Positions 1 to 9,734 of a DNA stretch of 64,000 bases are shown in pieces. The DNA is from Caulobacter vibrioides. Lineage in GTDB: Bacteria > Pseudomonadota > Alphaproteobacteria > Caulobacterales > Caulobacteraceae. Numbering within the stretch: position 1 is the first letter of the stretch; each line of letters begins with the position of its first letter. The DNA lies in contig NZ_PJRR01000019.1 in the NCBI RefSeq assembly GCF_002858865.1, forward strand, positions 310,001 to 374,000, given 5' to 3'. The notes under the pieces were generated by a model. It was not told the origin of the DNA, searched no databases, and saw only the letters and a list, made by a program, of their open reading frames with translations. Position numbers and translations under genes: made by a program.

Positions 1-47
1 GGCTATCGAAAAAACGCGGGTCCGGCATGGTTCCTCACGGCGAGAAG

Positions 48-74
48 GTCCCCCTACGTAACCACGCGGGGGAC
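48..74. terminator. Weak hairpin downstream of skp
   Basis: A 7-bp inverted repeat (GTCCCCC / GGGGGAC) lies just beyond the stop codon of the Skp gene. There is no T-run on either side. It may be an attenuator or processing site between skp and whatever follows beyond the window edge. Confidence 0.3.
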
Positions 75-81
75 GATTCGC

Positions 82-720
82 TTACTTGTTGGTCGGTTGC
101 AGCGCCGCAGCGCCCGGAACTTGCTGGTCCAGACGCTCACGGTCGAAGGTCAAGGTCTTGATGCGCGCATCAAGCGCCGCCACGACGGCGTCGGTGATGT
201 CCATGGCCGGGTTGGCCAGCATCACGGCTTCGCGGTCCAGAAGGACGCTGCACTTCTGCGCCTGATAGACCTGTTGGATCGGCGTGTTCAGTTCCTGATA
301 GACGCGCGAGAGCGCCTTTTGCTCAGTCGCTTCAACTTCCTTCTGGCGCAGCTGACCCTTGCGCTGCCAGGCGTTGGCCTTGGCTTGCAGGGTCGCGGCC
401 TGCTGCTCCAGGGCGTCCTGGGCGATGGTCGTCTTCTTGGCGTCCAGAGCCTTGGCTTCGTTATCCAGCGCGGTGCGCTCGCCGGTCAGTTCGGCGTTGA
501 CCTGCTGGATGATGGTCTTCAGACGCGCATCGACAGCCTTGCCGACCAGCGAGCTGCCGACGGCGCGCGGGCTCGAGAAGATGCAGACGCCCGGCAGAGC
601 CGGGCCGTGCGTAACGGCCGGAGCAGCGGGAGCGGCAGCCGGAGCCGTCTGGGCCGAGGCGCTGGACGCGATGGCGAGGGCGACGACGCTGGACGCGGCC
701 GCGAACAGGAACTTGGACAT
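82..720 (-). CDS. skp: Skp/OmpH-family periplasmic chaperone
   Basis: 212-residue secreted protein of the OmpH/Skp family, which holds unfolded outer-membrane proteins in the periplasm and delivers them to the Bam complex. An N-terminal signal peptide is visible (hydrophobic run, then an ASA-QT cleavage-like site near residue 24), followed by an Ala/Pro-rich linker. A long charged helical segment spans roughly residues 65-140, matching the coiled-coil tentacles of Skp. The start lies 2 bp after the bamA stop, so translation is probably coupled. The bamA-skp order is the standard one in proteobacteria, usually followed by lpxD, which would lie off the left edge. Confidence 0.87.
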   Translation of the reverse strand: MSKFLFAAASSVVALAIASSASAQTAPAAAPAAPAVTHGPALPGVCIFSSPRAVGSSLVGKAVDARLKTIIQQVNAELTGERTALDNEAKALDAKKTTIAQDALEQQAATLQAKANAWQRKGQLRQKEVEATEQKALSRVYQELNTPIQQVYQAQKCSVLLDREAVMLANPAMDITDAVVAALDARIKTLTFDRERLDQQVPGAAALQPTNK

Positions 721-722
721 GT

Positions 723-3074
723 CTATTGGAACCTTGTGGAGGTGGAGAACCGGAACGTTTCGGTTCGGTCGTAGTCTTCCTTGGAGAGAATGCGGCTGAT
801 GTCGAAACGAATGGGCCCCATGGGGGACTTCCAGTCGATCGAGATACCCGCCGAGGCACGCAAGCCAAGGTTATCCTTGATGTTCGGATCGAAGACGCCG
901 GGCGACCTCTGGCGGTCAACATCATCCAGCAGACCGGCCGTACCGACGTCGCTGAACAGGGCGGCCTTGATGCCGTACTGCTCGGGCAGGAACGTCGGAA
1001 CCGTCAGCTCGAAGGTGCTGATGGCGTAGAGCTTCGCGCCCATCGAATTGAACGAGCTGGAGATGTCGCGCGGACCGATACCGGCGATCTCGAAGCCGCG
1101 GAACGACGTACCGCCGCGATAGAAGCGGTCGTTGATGCGAACATTGTCGCCGCCCCAGCCTTCGATGTAGCCGAACGAGCCGGTCGCGCTGAACACCAGA
1201 TCCTTGGTGAAGCCCCAGTACCAGCCAGCATCCGCTTCGGTCTTGAGGTACTTCACGTCGCCGCCGACGCCGGCCAGATCCTGGTTCAGGTCGGCGAACC
1301 AGCCACGGGTCGGATTGATCGGGTCGTTGCGCTTGTCGATGCGCAGGCCGTAACCGATCAGCGAGGTGATATAGGCGCCGCGCTGCAGGCAGAGGATCTG
1401 AGACACCGAGCCGCTGGCGCAGAGACTGTCGGCAACGCTCACCTCGTCCTGACGGACCGTGTAGCGCAGGCTCATCGACGAGTCGTTGGTCAGCGGGAAG
1501 CCGAAGCGGACATCGCCGCCGACCGACTTGGTGTCATAGGCCGCGAATTCCGACAGGTCGTAGCGGAAGGTGTAGAGGTTCACGCCCGCGACCAGGTTCC
1601 GGCCCAGGAAGCGCGGCTCGCTGAAGCCGAAATCGATCTGTTGGCGCAGCGAACCCACCGACGCCCGCGCGCGCAGGTTCTGGCCGCGACCGCGGAAGTT
1701 CCGCTCGGTGATGCCCACGTCTAGCACCAGCTTGTCGATCGAGCTGTAGCCGGCGCTGAACGACAGTTCGCCGGTAGGCTGCTCCTCGACCTTGACCCGC
1801 AGGCTGGTGCGGTCGGGGGCCGAGCCGGGCGCGTCCTCGATCTCGACTTCCTTGAAGAAGCCCAGGCGGCGCATGTTGTTCTTGGACCGATCGACCAGAA
1901 CGCGGTTGTAGGCGTCGCCTTCGGCGACCTCCAGCTCGCGGCGAAGCACATAGTCGAGCGTGCGGGTGTTGCCGACGATGTCGATGCGGTCGACATAGAC
2001 GCGCGGACCTTCACGGACCTGGAACACAACGTCGACCGTCTTGGTCTCGCGGTTCGGGACATAGCGGGGGCGAACATCCACGAAGGCGAAGCCCGCCGCA
2101 CCGGCCGCGAAGGTCAGGGCGTCGGTCGCCTGCTCGATCCGCTCGTCTTCATAGAGCTGACCCGTGCGCACAGGCAGGATCTGCGCCAGCAGATTGCCGT
2201 CCAGCTTCTTGAGCTCGGTCTCGACGGTGATCTTGCCGAACTTGTACTTGGGCCCTTCCTCGAGGGTGTAGGTGACCGCAAAGCCGTTCTTGTCCGGCGC
2301 TAGCTCGGCCACCGAAGAGATCACGCGGAAATCGAAATAGCCACGATTGCGATAGTGTTTGCGCAGCTGCTCGCGGTCGTACTCGATCCGGTCGGGATCA
2401 TAGTTATCGTTGCTGGTCAGGATCTTGTACCAGCGGCTTTCCTTGGTGACGATGACGTCGCGCAGATCATTGTCCGAGTACTCGGCGTTACCCAGGAAGT
2501 TGATCCCGAGCACGCCGCTCTTGGCGCCTTCGTTGATCTCGAACACCAGGTCGACGCGCTTCTGCGGCAGCTCAACCACCTTGGGCGTCACCGTGGCCGA
2601 AATCCGGCCGGAGCGGCGATAAAGCTCGATGATGCGCTGAACGTCGGCCTGGACCTTGGCGCGCGTGAAGATACCGCGCGGACGGATCTGCACCTCGTCC
2701 TTCAGCTTGTCTTCCTTCAGGGACGAGTTCCCCTCGAAGACCACCTGATTGATGATCGGGTTTTCCACGACCTTCACCACCAGGTCGCCGCCCAGCATTT
2801 CGATCTTCACGTCCGCGAAGAGGTCGGTGCGCGCCAGGGTCTTCAGCGCCAGGTCGAGGCGCTGGGAGTCGACCGTGTCGCCGGGCTGGATCGGCAGATA
2901 GGACAGCACCGTGCCCTGCTCGATCCGTTCGTTGCCCTGCACCAGGATGCGCTGCACCACGCCCGTCTGGGCCGCTTGAGCGAAGGCCTGTTGCGGCGCC
3001 ACCAGGGCCGTCGAGCCGAGGAGCAGCGCCATACCCGTGGCGAACGCGGCGCTTTGGGCGCGAAGTTTGTTCAT
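723..3074 (-). CDS. bamA: Outer membrane protein assembly factor BamA
   Basis: About 783 residues. BamA is the Omp85 core of the beta-barrel assembly machine in the outer membrane. The N-terminus (MNKLRAQSAAFATG...) is a clear signal peptide ending near AFAQA. Five POTRA-type repeats follow (about residues 35-400), then a C-terminal barrel with the conserved FRGFE loop-6 motif near residue 658 and a terminal aromatic residue (...STRFQ). The start at 3074 was chosen because the longer frame adds a non-signal-like extension running into rseP; an in-frame ATG at 3086 is the alternative. It sits between rseP and skp in an envelope-biogenesis cluster and is surely essential. Confidence 0.96.
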   Translation of the reverse strand: MNKLRAQSAAFATGMALLLGSTALVAPQQAFAQAAQTGVVQRILVQGNERIEQGTVLSYLPIQPGDTVDSQRLDLALKTLARTDLFADVKIEMLGGDLVVKVVENPIINQVVFEGNSSLKEDKLKDEVQIRPRGIFTRAKVQADVQRIIELYRRSGRISATVTPKVVELPQKRVDLVFEINEGAKSGVLGINFLGNAEYSDNDLRDVIVTKESRWYKILTSNDNYDPDRIEYDREQLRKHYRNRGYFDFRVISSVAELAPDKNGFAVTYTLEEGPKYKFGKITVETELKKLDGNLLAQILPVRTGQLYEDERIEQATDALTFAAGAAGFAFVDVRPRYVPNRETKTVDVVFQVREGPRVYVDRIDIVGNTRTLDYVLRRELEVAEGDAYNRVLVDRSKNNMRRLGFFKEVEIEDAPGSAPDRTSLRVKVEEQPTGELSFSAGYSSIDKLVLDVGITERNFRGRGQNLRARASVGSLRQQIDFGFSEPRFLGRNLVAGVNLYTFRYDLSEFAAYDTKSVGGDVRFGFPLTNDSSMSLRYTVRQDEVSVADSLCASGSVSQILCLQRGAYITSLIGYGLRIDKRNDPINPTRGWFADLNQDLAGVGGDVKYLKTEADAGWYWGFTKDLVFSATGSFGYIEGWGGDNVRINDRFYRGGTSFRGFEIAGIGPRDISSSFNSMGAKLYAISTFELTVPTFLPEQYGIKAALFSDVGTAGLLDDVDRQRSPGVFDPNIKDNLGLRASAGISIDWKSPMGPIRFDISRILSKEDYDRTETFRFSTSTRFQ

Positions 3075-3103
3075 GTGACCAATCATGGACGGAGGACGGA
3101 CGT

Positions 3104-4300
3104 TCACGTGAAAAGTCCGCCGATGAATTTGAACACGTCGTAGCGGTTGAGGTCGTTCCACGCCGCGAACAGCATGAAACCCAGGATCAAGGCAAGCCCC
3201 GCCCGGAAGCCGGCGGCCTGGAACTCGGCCCGCAGGGGCCGCTTGGCCACCGCTTCATAGGCGTACATCACCAGGTGGCCGCCATCGAGAACCGGAATCG
3301 GCAACAGGTTCATGAAACCGATGCTGACCGACAGGCTGGCGATGAGCCAGAACTGCGAATAGATCAGTCCAATCGCCAAGGCCTTGCCGTTCGGAGCCTG
3401 CTCGACAACGCCGTTGGTGACCGCGCCGGCGGTGTGACCAATGCCGATGATCCCGCTGATCTGATCCGCCGGAAGCTGTCCCATCAGCAGGCGGCCCAGA
3501 TAGAAGGCGATCGTCTTGATCATGTCCCAGACCTCGACGGTCGCGTCGGGGATCGCGCTGAGCAGCGACGAACGCTCGAACCGACCGCCCGGCGCACTGC
3601 GCAGACCCAGCTCACCCACCTTAACGCGGCCGCTGATCTCGTTCTGGCGCTCCACCAGGCGCGGCGTCGCGGTGAGATGCACCGTGCGCCCATCCCGCTC
3701 GACCGCGAAGTCGATCGGCATGTTCGCCCGCAGCGCCACATAGCCCTGGATGTCCTGGAAGGATCGGATCTGACGGTTGTCGGCCTTCAGGATGACGTCA
3801 CCCGGCTTGAAGCCGGCCGCCGCCGCCGGTGTTCCGGCGACAACCTCACCGACGGTCGTCGACGTCTTCTGGGCGCCGAACGACACCAGGATCACGGCGA
3901 AGACCAGGATCGCCAGGATGAAGTTCGCCATGGGACCAGCGACGGCGATAAAGGCGCGTTGCCAGACCGGCTTGAAGTGGAAGTAGCGATTTACAGCGTC
4001 GTCGCCCTCGCGACGGCGGATTTCGTTCCGCATCGCGTCGAGGTCGTTCTGGTCAGGCACGCTGGCGGCGTTCTCATCGCCTGCGAAGCGGACGTACCCG
4101 CCGAGCGGTATAGACGCCACGCACCACTCGACGCCGCGCTTGTCGCGCCAGGAAATCAGCGGCGCGCCAAATCCGATGGAAAAGCGCTCGATGGCCACGC
4201 CGCAAGCGCGCGCAGCCCAATAGTGTCCCAGCTCGTGCACCGTCACCACGACGGACAGCACGAACAACAGCGACACAAGCATGATCAGAAAGCCGATCAT
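3104..4300 (-). CDS. rseP: RIP zinc metalloprotease RseP (site-2 protease, M50)
   Basis: 398-residue inner-membrane metalloprotease performing regulated intramembrane proteolysis. The first transmembrane helix carries the zinc-binding HELGH motif at about residue 22. A PDZ domain lies around residues 120-200 (GxxPAAAAGFKPGD), and the third metal ligand is in the C-terminal NLLPIPVLDGG motif. Start 4300 (MIGFLIML) puts the HELGH helix at the usual distance from the N-terminus; the longer frame overlaps dxr. In the dxr-rseP-bamA context it is the ordinary RseP. The family cleaves anti-sigma factors and signal-peptide remnants; the Caulobacter substrate cannot be read from the sequence. Confidence 0.94.
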   Translation of the reverse strand: MIGFLIMLVSLLFVLSVVVTVHELGHYWAARACGVAIERFSIGFGAPLISWRDKRGVEWCVASIPLGGYVRFAGDENAASVPDQNDLDAMRNEIRRREGDDAVNRYFHFKPVWQRAFIAVAGPMANFILAILVFAVILVSFGAQKTSTTVGEVVAGTPAAAAGFKPGDVILKADNRQIRSFQDIQGYVALRANMPIDFAVERDGRTVHLTATPRLVERQNEISGRVKVGELGLRSAPGGRFERSSLLSAIPDATVEVWDMIKTIAFYLGRLLMGQLPADQISGIIGIGHTAGAVTNGVVEQAPNGKALAIGLIYSQFWLIASLSVSIGFMNLLPIPVLDGGHLVMYAYEAVAKRPLRAEFQAAGFRAGLALILGFMLFAAWNDLNRYDVFKFIGGLFT

Positions 4301-4322
4301 CGCGCGAAAATACTCTCCCCGG

Positions 4323-5522
4323 TCAGGCCCGCTGACGCTTCTGCGCGACAACCTCGGCCGCAATGCGGCGAGCGCTGCCATCGATCAACATGGCGGTCTC
4401 GACAGCGTCGCTTTCCGCGACGGAGAGGTCACCCAGGCTGTTCATCCGCTCCAGGGTCCCCGCCACCGCGCCGGCAATATCGAGAAACCCGATACGGCGG
4501 TCAAGGAAAGCAGCCACGGCCACCTCGTTGGCGGCGTTCATCGCCGCCGGCGCGCCTCCGCCCAACCTCAGCGCTTCGCGCGCGATCCCGATTGCGGGGA
4601 ACCGCTCGACGTCGGGCGATTCGAAGGTGAGCTGGCCGTAGGCGGCAAGATCAAGGCGCGGCGCAGGCCACGGCAGACGATCCGGCCATGCGAAGGCGCA
4701 GGCGATCGGCGCGCGCATGTCCGGCGGGCCAAGCTGCGCCAAGGTCGAACCGTCGACATACTCTACGAGGCTATGGATCACCGATTGCGGATGAATCACG
4801 ACGTCGACGCGGTCTTCCGGGGTTGCGAACAGATAGGACGCCTCGATCATCTCGAGGCCCTTGTTCATCATCGTCGCGGAATCGACCGAAATCTTGGCGC
4901 CCATCGACCAGTTCGGGTGAGCGATCGCCTGCTCGGGGGTGGCGCGGGCCATCGCCGCCTTGTCCCAGGTCCGGAAGGGCCCGCCAGAGGCCGTCAGGAT
5001 CAGGCGTGATACGCGGTGCGCGCACTCGGACTGAAGCACCTGAAAAATGGCCGAGTGTTCCGAGTCGACAGGAATGACCGACCCGCCGGCGGCCTTGGCG
5101 ATGGCCAGCAGCGCCGGCCCCGCGCAGACAAGGCTCTCCTTGTTGGCCAGAGCGATCACGGCGCCCGTGCGCGCGGCGGCGACCGTCGGGGCCAGACCCG
5201 CCGCGCCGACGATGGCCGACATGACCCAGTCCGCGCCCATGGCCGCAGCATCGCGAACCGCGTCGGCGCCGGCGGCCGCCTCGACGCCCGTACCGGCCAG
5301 ACCGGCGCGAAGATCAGCAAGACGGCTTTCGTCCTCGATGACCGCTAGGGAGGGCTTCCAGCGCCGCGCTTGCTCGATCAGGCGCTCGACATTGCGACCG
5401 GCGGTGAGCGCCAGGATCTGAACCGGCGCACCGGACTCTTCGAACAGGCTCAAGGTCGAAAGGCCGATCGATCCGGTCGAGCCTAGCACCACCACCTTGC
5501 GGGGAGAGGTCAATGCCCCCAT
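4323..5522 (-). CDS. dxr: 1-deoxy-D-xylulose 5-phosphate reductoisomerase
   Basis: 399 residues, the normal family length. It converts DXP to 2-C-methyl-D-erythritol 4-phosphate using NADPH and a divalent metal, the committed step of the MEP isoprenoid pathway. The N-terminal GSTGSIG nucleotide-binding loop (about residues 14-20), the ANKESLV motif and the metal-binding DSEHSA motif are all present. Its start overlaps the end of cdsA by 13 bp, so the cluster uppS-cdsA-dxr-rseP is one transcription unit. Isoprenoid precursor made here feeds UppS encoded just upstream. Confidence 0.96.
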   Translation of the reverse strand: MGALTSPRKVVVLGSTGSIGLSTLSLFEESGAPVQILALTAGRNVERLIEQARRWKPSLAVIEDESRLADLRAGLAGTGVEAAAGADAVRDAAAMGADWVMSAIVGAAGLAPTVAAARTGAVIALANKESLVCAGPALLAIAKAAGGSVIPVDSEHSAIFQVLQSECAHRVSRLILTASGGPFRTWDKAAMARATPEQAIAHPNWSMGAKISVDSATMMNKGLEMIEASYLFATPEDRVDVVIHPQSVIHSLVEYVDGSTLAQLGPPDMRAPIACAFAWPDRLPWPAPRLDLAAYGQLTFESPDVERFPAIGIAREALRLGGGAPAAMNAANEVAVAAFLDRRIGFLDIAGAVAGTLERMNSLGDLSVAESDAVETAMLIDGSARRIAAEVVAQKRQRA

Positions 5523-6337
5523 CCGATCTGATCGACCAGCCGTACGGCCGCGATCACAATGGCCGCGAACATCAGACCATCCACCCGATCCAGCAGGCCG
5601 CCATGCCCGGGAATGAGATCGCCACTGTCCTTGACGCCGAACCGACGCTTGAGCATCGACTCCCAGAGATCGCCCGCCATCGTCGCCAGACCGCCCAGCA
5701 GACCGATCAGCGCCGCCGCCTGCCAGATCAGATCAAGCTTGGCCAGAGAGGCGACAACGACCGCGCCTATGGTTGCAGCTGCAAGACCGCCGACGAAGCC
5801 CGCCCACGTCTTGTTGGGCGAGATGCGCGGCCAAAGCTTCGGCCCCTTGAGAATGCTGCCCGTGACATAGGCGAAGATGTCGGCGAACCACGTCACGACA
5901 AACAGCAGCAGGGTCCACCAAAGCCCGTCGTCCAGCGACCGCACCCAGACCATCGCGATCACCGCCGGCGCGATATAGACCACGCCATAGGCGGCGTCGG
6001 CGCGCCGCTCCACGGCGCCGCGCGCGATCAGGCCAGCTAGGAAAGAGCCCACCAGTACAACGGCCCAGGCGACCAGAAACTGCTGCAGGAACGCCGCGAC
6101 GACGGCGATCCCGCAGAAGACGCCAACCACGGCGCCGACGGCGTTCGGCGCCTTTGGCGCGCTGATCCGTCCCCACTCGCGAGCCAAAAGCCCGACGCAG
6201 ACCAGAGACAGGGCCATGAACCAGTAACCGCCGAGCCATATCGCGGCCACGACGGTGGGAACGAGCACGGTCGCCGAGACCACGCGCGTTCGAAGATTGC
6301 CCCAGTTGAAGCGCTTAGCCGGCGACGGCGACGTCAT
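5510..6337 (-). CDS. cdsA: Phosphatidate cytidylyltransferase (CDP-diglyceride synthase)
   Basis: 275-residue polytopic inner-membrane enzyme that makes CDP-diacylglycerol from phosphatidic acid and CTP. Several hydrophobic helices are visible from residue 20 on. The family signature occurs in the C-terminal third, including the S(P)[10 protein letters not shown] segment and the [18 protein letters not shown] region with its acidic metal-binding residues. I start at 6337 ([10 protein letters not shown]); an ATG at 6355 is possible, and the much longer frame lies inside uppS. The 23-bp overlap with uppS indicates translational coupling. Confidence 0.93.
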   Translation of the reverse strand: MTSPSPAKRFNWGNLRTRVVSATVLVPTVVAAIWLGGYWFMALSLVCVGLLAREWGRISAPKAPNAVGAVVGVFCGIAVVAAFLQQFLVAWAVVLVGSFLAGLIARGAVERRADAAYGVVYIAPAVIAMVWVRSLDDGLWWTLLLFVVTWFADIFAYVTGSILKGPKLWPRISPNKTWAGFVGGLAAATIGAVVVASLAKLDLIWQAAALIGLLGGLATMAGDLWESMLKRRFGVKDSGDLIPGHGGLLDRVDGLMFAAIVIAAVRLVDQIGWGH

Positions 6338-7094
6338 CGGCAGCGACCCCTCCATACCGGCGGTCGCGACCGCGATACTCGGCGATCGCCGCCGCAAGAG
6401 CCTCGGGGCCATAGTCCGGCCATAGAACGTCCTGGAAGACGAGCTCGGCGTAGGCGCAGTCCCAAAGAAGGAAGTTCGAAATCCGACGCTCGCCGCTGGT
6501 TCGAACAATCAAATCCGGCGACGGCGCAGATGCGGTGGAGAGGAACTGCTCGAACGTTTTCTCGTTCAGGTCCGAAGCCTTTGCTTCGCCTCGTTCAACC
6601 CGCTCGGCGAAGGCGCGCGCGGCGTCGGTGATATCGGCTTGCCCGCCGTAATTGAACGCGACCTGCAGGACGAACTCGGAGTTCTGCGCCGTGCGCCGCT
6701 CGGCGCGTTCGATCACCTCGGCGATATCCGTAGAGAGACCCGTGCGACGCCCGATGATGCGGACGCGCACGCCGGCCTTGGCCAGTCGCTCCAGGTCCGA
6801 TTCGACATAGGCCTTCAGCAGGCCCATCAACTCGGAGACCTCCTGCGGAGGACGACTCCAGTTCTCGGTCGAGAAGCCGAAAACCGTCAGAACACCGACA
6901 TTCTGGCTCTGAGCGCCCTCGACGGTGCGCTTGAGGGCGTTGACGCCCGCGCGATGCCCGAGCACGCGCGGCATGCCCCGCTGCTTCGCCCAGCGGCCGT
7001 TGCCATCCATGATAATGGCCACGTGCAGACGCTCCGTGGACGCCTGCCCCCCGGCGCGTCCCGAAACGTCCTGCGGACCGGTGGTCGCCGGCAT
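6315..7094 (-). CDS. uppS: Undecaprenyl diphosphate synthase (cis-prenyltransferase)
   Basis: 259 residues. It condenses isopentenyl diphosphate onto farnesyl diphosphate to give the C55 lipid carrier for peptidoglycan and O-antigen. The signature IIMDGNGRWAKQRG, with the catalytic Asp, and the C-terminal LIVRTSGERRISNFLLWDCAY substrate-binding stretch are both clear. Start 7094 is preferred over an in-frame ATG at 7124 because a purine-rich AAGG lies nine bases before it. It is followed by cdsA and dxr, a standard arrangement. Confidence 0.94.
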   Translation of the reverse strand: MPATTGPQDVSGRAGGQASTERLHVAIIMDGNGRWAKQRGMPRVLGHRAGVNALKRTVEGAQSQNVGVLTVFGFSTENWSRPPQEVSELMGLLKAYVESDLERLAKAGVRVRIIGRRTGLSTDIAEVIERAERRTAQNSEFVLQVAFNYGGQADITDAARAFAERVERGEAKASDLNEKTFEQFLSTASAPSPDLIVRTSGERRISNFLLWDCAYAELVFQDVLWPDYGPEALAAAIAEYRGRDRRYGGVAADDVAVAG

Positions 7095-7145
7095 TCGCTT
7101 CAACCTTCCCTCTACGCTCCCCATGAAAACTCGCGATGCGGGCGA

Positions 7146-7712
7146 TTAGACCTGCATGATCTCATGTTCCTTGGTTTTCAAGGCCTCGTCGATGCGCTTG
7201 ATGGCGTCGTCGGTCATCTTCTGGACCTCCGTTTCCATCTTCTTGCGCTCGTCCTCGGCGATGGCCCCGTCCTTCTCGGCCTTCTTCAGATCGTCGTTGG
7301 CGTCACGACGAACGTTACGCACGGCGATCTTCTGCTGCTCAGCGTACTTGCCGGCGATCTTCTGGAGATCACGACGACGCTCCTCGGTCAGCGGCGGGAT
7401 CGGGATACGCAGGTTCTGGCCTTCGACGACCGGGTTCAGGCCCAGGCCCGACGCGCGGATCGCCTTCTCAACGGAAACCACGACACCACGGTCCCAGACG
7501 CTGACGTTGATCTGGCGGGGCTCGGGCACACTGACGGAAGCCACGGCGTTCAGCGGCGTCGTGGAGCCATAGGCCTCAACCATCACCTGATCGAGCAGGC
7601 TGGCCGAGGCGCGTCCGGTGCGCAGGCTGCCGAACTCTTCCTTCAGGGCGGAAACGGCCTTGTCCATGCGGTCGCGATAGCGCGACAGAACGGGTTTTTC
7701 GGCGGCGGCCAT
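7146..7712 (-). CDS. frr: Ribosome recycling factor
   Basis: 188 residues, the normal RRF length. With EF-G it splits the post-termination ribosome. The protein begins [20 protein letters not shown] and shows the family's [13 protein letters not shown] segment, the [16 protein letters not shown] beta domain and a C-terminal charged three-helix bundle ([10 protein letters not shown] ... [10 protein letters not shown]). The start at 7712 is set by family alignment and by spacing of 26 bp from pyrH; the longer open frame overlaps pyrH and is spurious. pyrH-frr coupling is nearly universal. Confidence 0.96.
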   Translation of the reverse strand: MAAAEKPVLSRYRDRMDKAVSALKEEFGSLRTGRASASLLDQVMVEAYGSTTPLNAVASVSVPEPRQINVSVWDRGVVVSVEKAIRASGLGLNPVVEGQNLRIPIPPLTEERRRDLQKIAGKYAEQQKIAVRNVRRDANDDLKKAEKDGAIAEDERKKMETEVQKMTDDAIKRIDEALKTKEHEIMQV

Positions 7713-7738
7713 GTGGCTCTCCTCGCTAGACTTTATCT

Positions 7739-8479
7739 TCAGGCGGCGCGGTCTTCGGCGACCACGGTGTGGGTCCCCTCGCCTCGCAGGACGGTCAGCA
7801 GGTTGCCGCGCCCCTTGATCGAGAAGACCACGATCGGAATGTTGCTGTCGCGCATGAGCGCGACGGCCGAGGCGTCCATGACGCGCAGGTCCTTGGCCAG
7901 CACGTCCATGTAGCTCAGGCGGTCGTAGCGTTGGGCCGTCGGATCCTTCTTGGGATCGGCGGTATAGACGCCATCGACGCTGGTGCCCTTGAACAGCGCG
8001 TCGCACTGCATCTCAGCGGCGCGCAGGGCGGCGGCGGTGTCGGTCGTGAAGAACGGGTTGCCCGTACCGGCGGCGAAGATCACCACGCGGCCCTTCTCGA
8101 GATGGCGCTGGGCGCGGCGGCGGATATAGGGCTCGCAGACGGTGGCCATCGGGATCGCCGACTGCACGCGCGTTTCCACGCCGATGCGCTCCAGCGCGTC
8201 CTGCATGGCCAGCGCGTTCATGACTGTGGCCAGCATGCCCATATAGTCGGCGCTCGACCGCTCCATGCCCTTGGCGGCCCCAGCCATCCCGCGGAAAATG
8301 TTGCCACCGCCGATCACCAGGCAAAGCTCGACGCCCGATTTGACGATCTCGGCGACGTCCTCGGCGACGGATTGAACCGTGTTGGTGTCGATGCCGTAGG
8401 GCGTATCGCCCATCAGGACCTCGCCGGACACTTTGAGCAGGATGCGGCGATATTTCTGGGGCGCGCTGGTATCGGACAT
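7739..8479 (-). CDS. pyrH: Uridylate kinase (UMP kinase)
   Basis: 246-residue hexameric amino-acid-kinase-fold enzyme phosphorylating UMP to UDP, essential for pyrimidine nucleotides and cell-wall precursors. The N-terminal [13 protein letters not shown] phosphate-binding motif, the [13 protein letters not shown] loop and the [17 protein letters not shown] motif are all characteristic. Its start is separated from tsf by about 180 bp that includes a strong terminator, so pyrH probably has its own promoter and heads the pyrH-frr-uppS-cdsA-dxr-rseP-bamA-skp series. Confidence 0.96.
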
Positions 8480-8580
8480 GGGACCGCTATTCCTGAGTCG
8501 TCGGCACGCACATTACGTGCGTTCTACAGAAGTGGGATGGGTTTTGCCAACCACGGTGCGTACGCCGGATGGCAGGCGTG

Positions 8581-8615
8581 AAAAGGGCGCGGCGCGCGTC
8601 GAACGCGCCGCGCCC
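8581..8615 (-). terminator. Rho-independent terminator after tsf
   Basis: Read on the minus strand, a near-perfect GC stem (GGGCGCGGCGCG with its complement, short GTTCGA-like loop) is followed by TTTTC. It sits about 40 bp past the tsf stop codon and closes the rpsB-tsf unit before pyrH. Confidence 0.85.
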
Positions 8616-8656
8616 AATTTATCGATCCGACGCTATGCCGCGCCGGCGATCAGACC

Positions 8657-9595
8657 TTAGGCCTGACCGGTCATCGAGGCGACTTCAGCCGCGAAGTCGT
8701 CTTGCTTCTTCTCGACGCCTTCGCCCAGGGCCAGACGCGTGAAGCCCTTCACGGCGACCGGAGCACCCAGGGTCTTGGCGGTTTCGGCGACCAGCTGCTC
8801 GACGGTCTGATCCGGGTTCATGACGAAAGCCTGCTTCAGCAGCACGACTTCTTCCAGGAACTTGCGGATACGGCCTTCGATCATCTTCTCGACGACGGCG
8901 GCGGGCTTGCCCGACTCCAGCGCCTGCTCGGTGAACACGGCCTTTTCACGCTCGATGGCGGCCGGGTCCAGATCGTCCGGCGACAGCGACAGCGGCGAGG
9001 TCGCGGCGACGTGCATCGCGATCTTGCGGCCCAGCTCGCGCAGGGCGGCCTTGTCGCCGGTCGACTCGACGGCCACCAGCACGCCGATGCGGCCGAGGTC
9101 CGGCGCGGTGGCGTTGTGGATGTACGAGGCGACGACGCCGTTCTCGACCGTCCACTTGGCGGCGCGACGGACCATCATGTTCTCGCCGATCGTGGCGATC
9201 AGGTTGGTCAGGTGGTCTTGAACGGTCTCGCCGCCGGCCAGCTTGGCGGCGGTGATCGCGTCGACCGAACCGTCGGTGCCCAGCGCAGCGCCGGCGATCT
9301 GACGGGCGGCGCCTTGGAACAGGTCGTTACGCGACACGAAGTCGGTTTCGGCGTTCACTTCGACGGCCGTGGCGGTTTCGCCAGCGCCTTGCTCGGCGGT
9401 GGCGATGGCCACCAGACCTTCGGCGGCGGCGCGGTCAGCCTTCTTGGCGGCCTTGGACAGGCCCTTGGCGCGCAGCCAGTCGATGGACGCTTCGATGTCG
9501 CCGTTGTTCTCAGCCAGCGCCTTCTTGCAGTCCATCATGCCGACGCCGGACTTTTCGCGCAGTTCCTTGACGAGGGCGGCGGTGATCTCAGCCAT
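8657..9595 (-). CDS. tsf: Translation elongation factor Ts
   Basis: 312 residues, the usual alphaproteobacterial length. It is the guanine-nucleotide exchange factor for EF-Tu. The N-terminal UBA-like domain ([19 protein letters not shown]), the ETDFVSRND core motif and the C-terminal dimerisation domain are recognisable. It follows rpsB on the same strand across a 139-bp spacer with two hairpins, and is closed by a strong terminator. Confidence 0.97.
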
Positions 9596-9660
9596 CGAAA
9601 ATCTCCAGATTCAAACGGTTGGCGACCGAGCTTGTTAGCTCGCCAAATCGATAAAGAGTT

Positions 9661-9686
9661 GGGACCGGACTACTTAGCCCGGTCCC
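9661..9686. terminator. Hairpin 1 in rpsB-tsf spacer
   Basis: Inverted repeat GGGACCGG / CCGGTCCC around a short loop, without a T-run on the minus strand. Together with the next hairpin it may attenuate rpsB-tsf transcription or act as an RNA-processing site. It is more likely regulatory than a full terminator because tsf has no obvious promoter of its own. Confidence 0.45.
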
Positions 9687-9703
9687 ATGTCAGGGTCGCG
9701 ACG

Positions 9704-9724
9704 GTCCCCGCGCGAAGCGGGGAC
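9704..9724. terminator. Hairpin 2 in rpsB-tsf spacer
   Basis: Perfect 8-bp stem GTCCCCGC / GCGGGGAC with a five-base GCGAA loop, 10 bp past the rpsB stop codon. There is no T-run. It probably stabilises the rpsB 3' end or modulates read-through to tsf. Confidence 0.45.
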
Positions 9725-9734
9725 ACGTGGGAAA

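Noticed and set aside
7713..8006. Long N-terminal extension of frr
   Set aside because: It lies in pyrH in another frame and is Arg-rich. RRF length and the MAAAEKPV start fit 7712.
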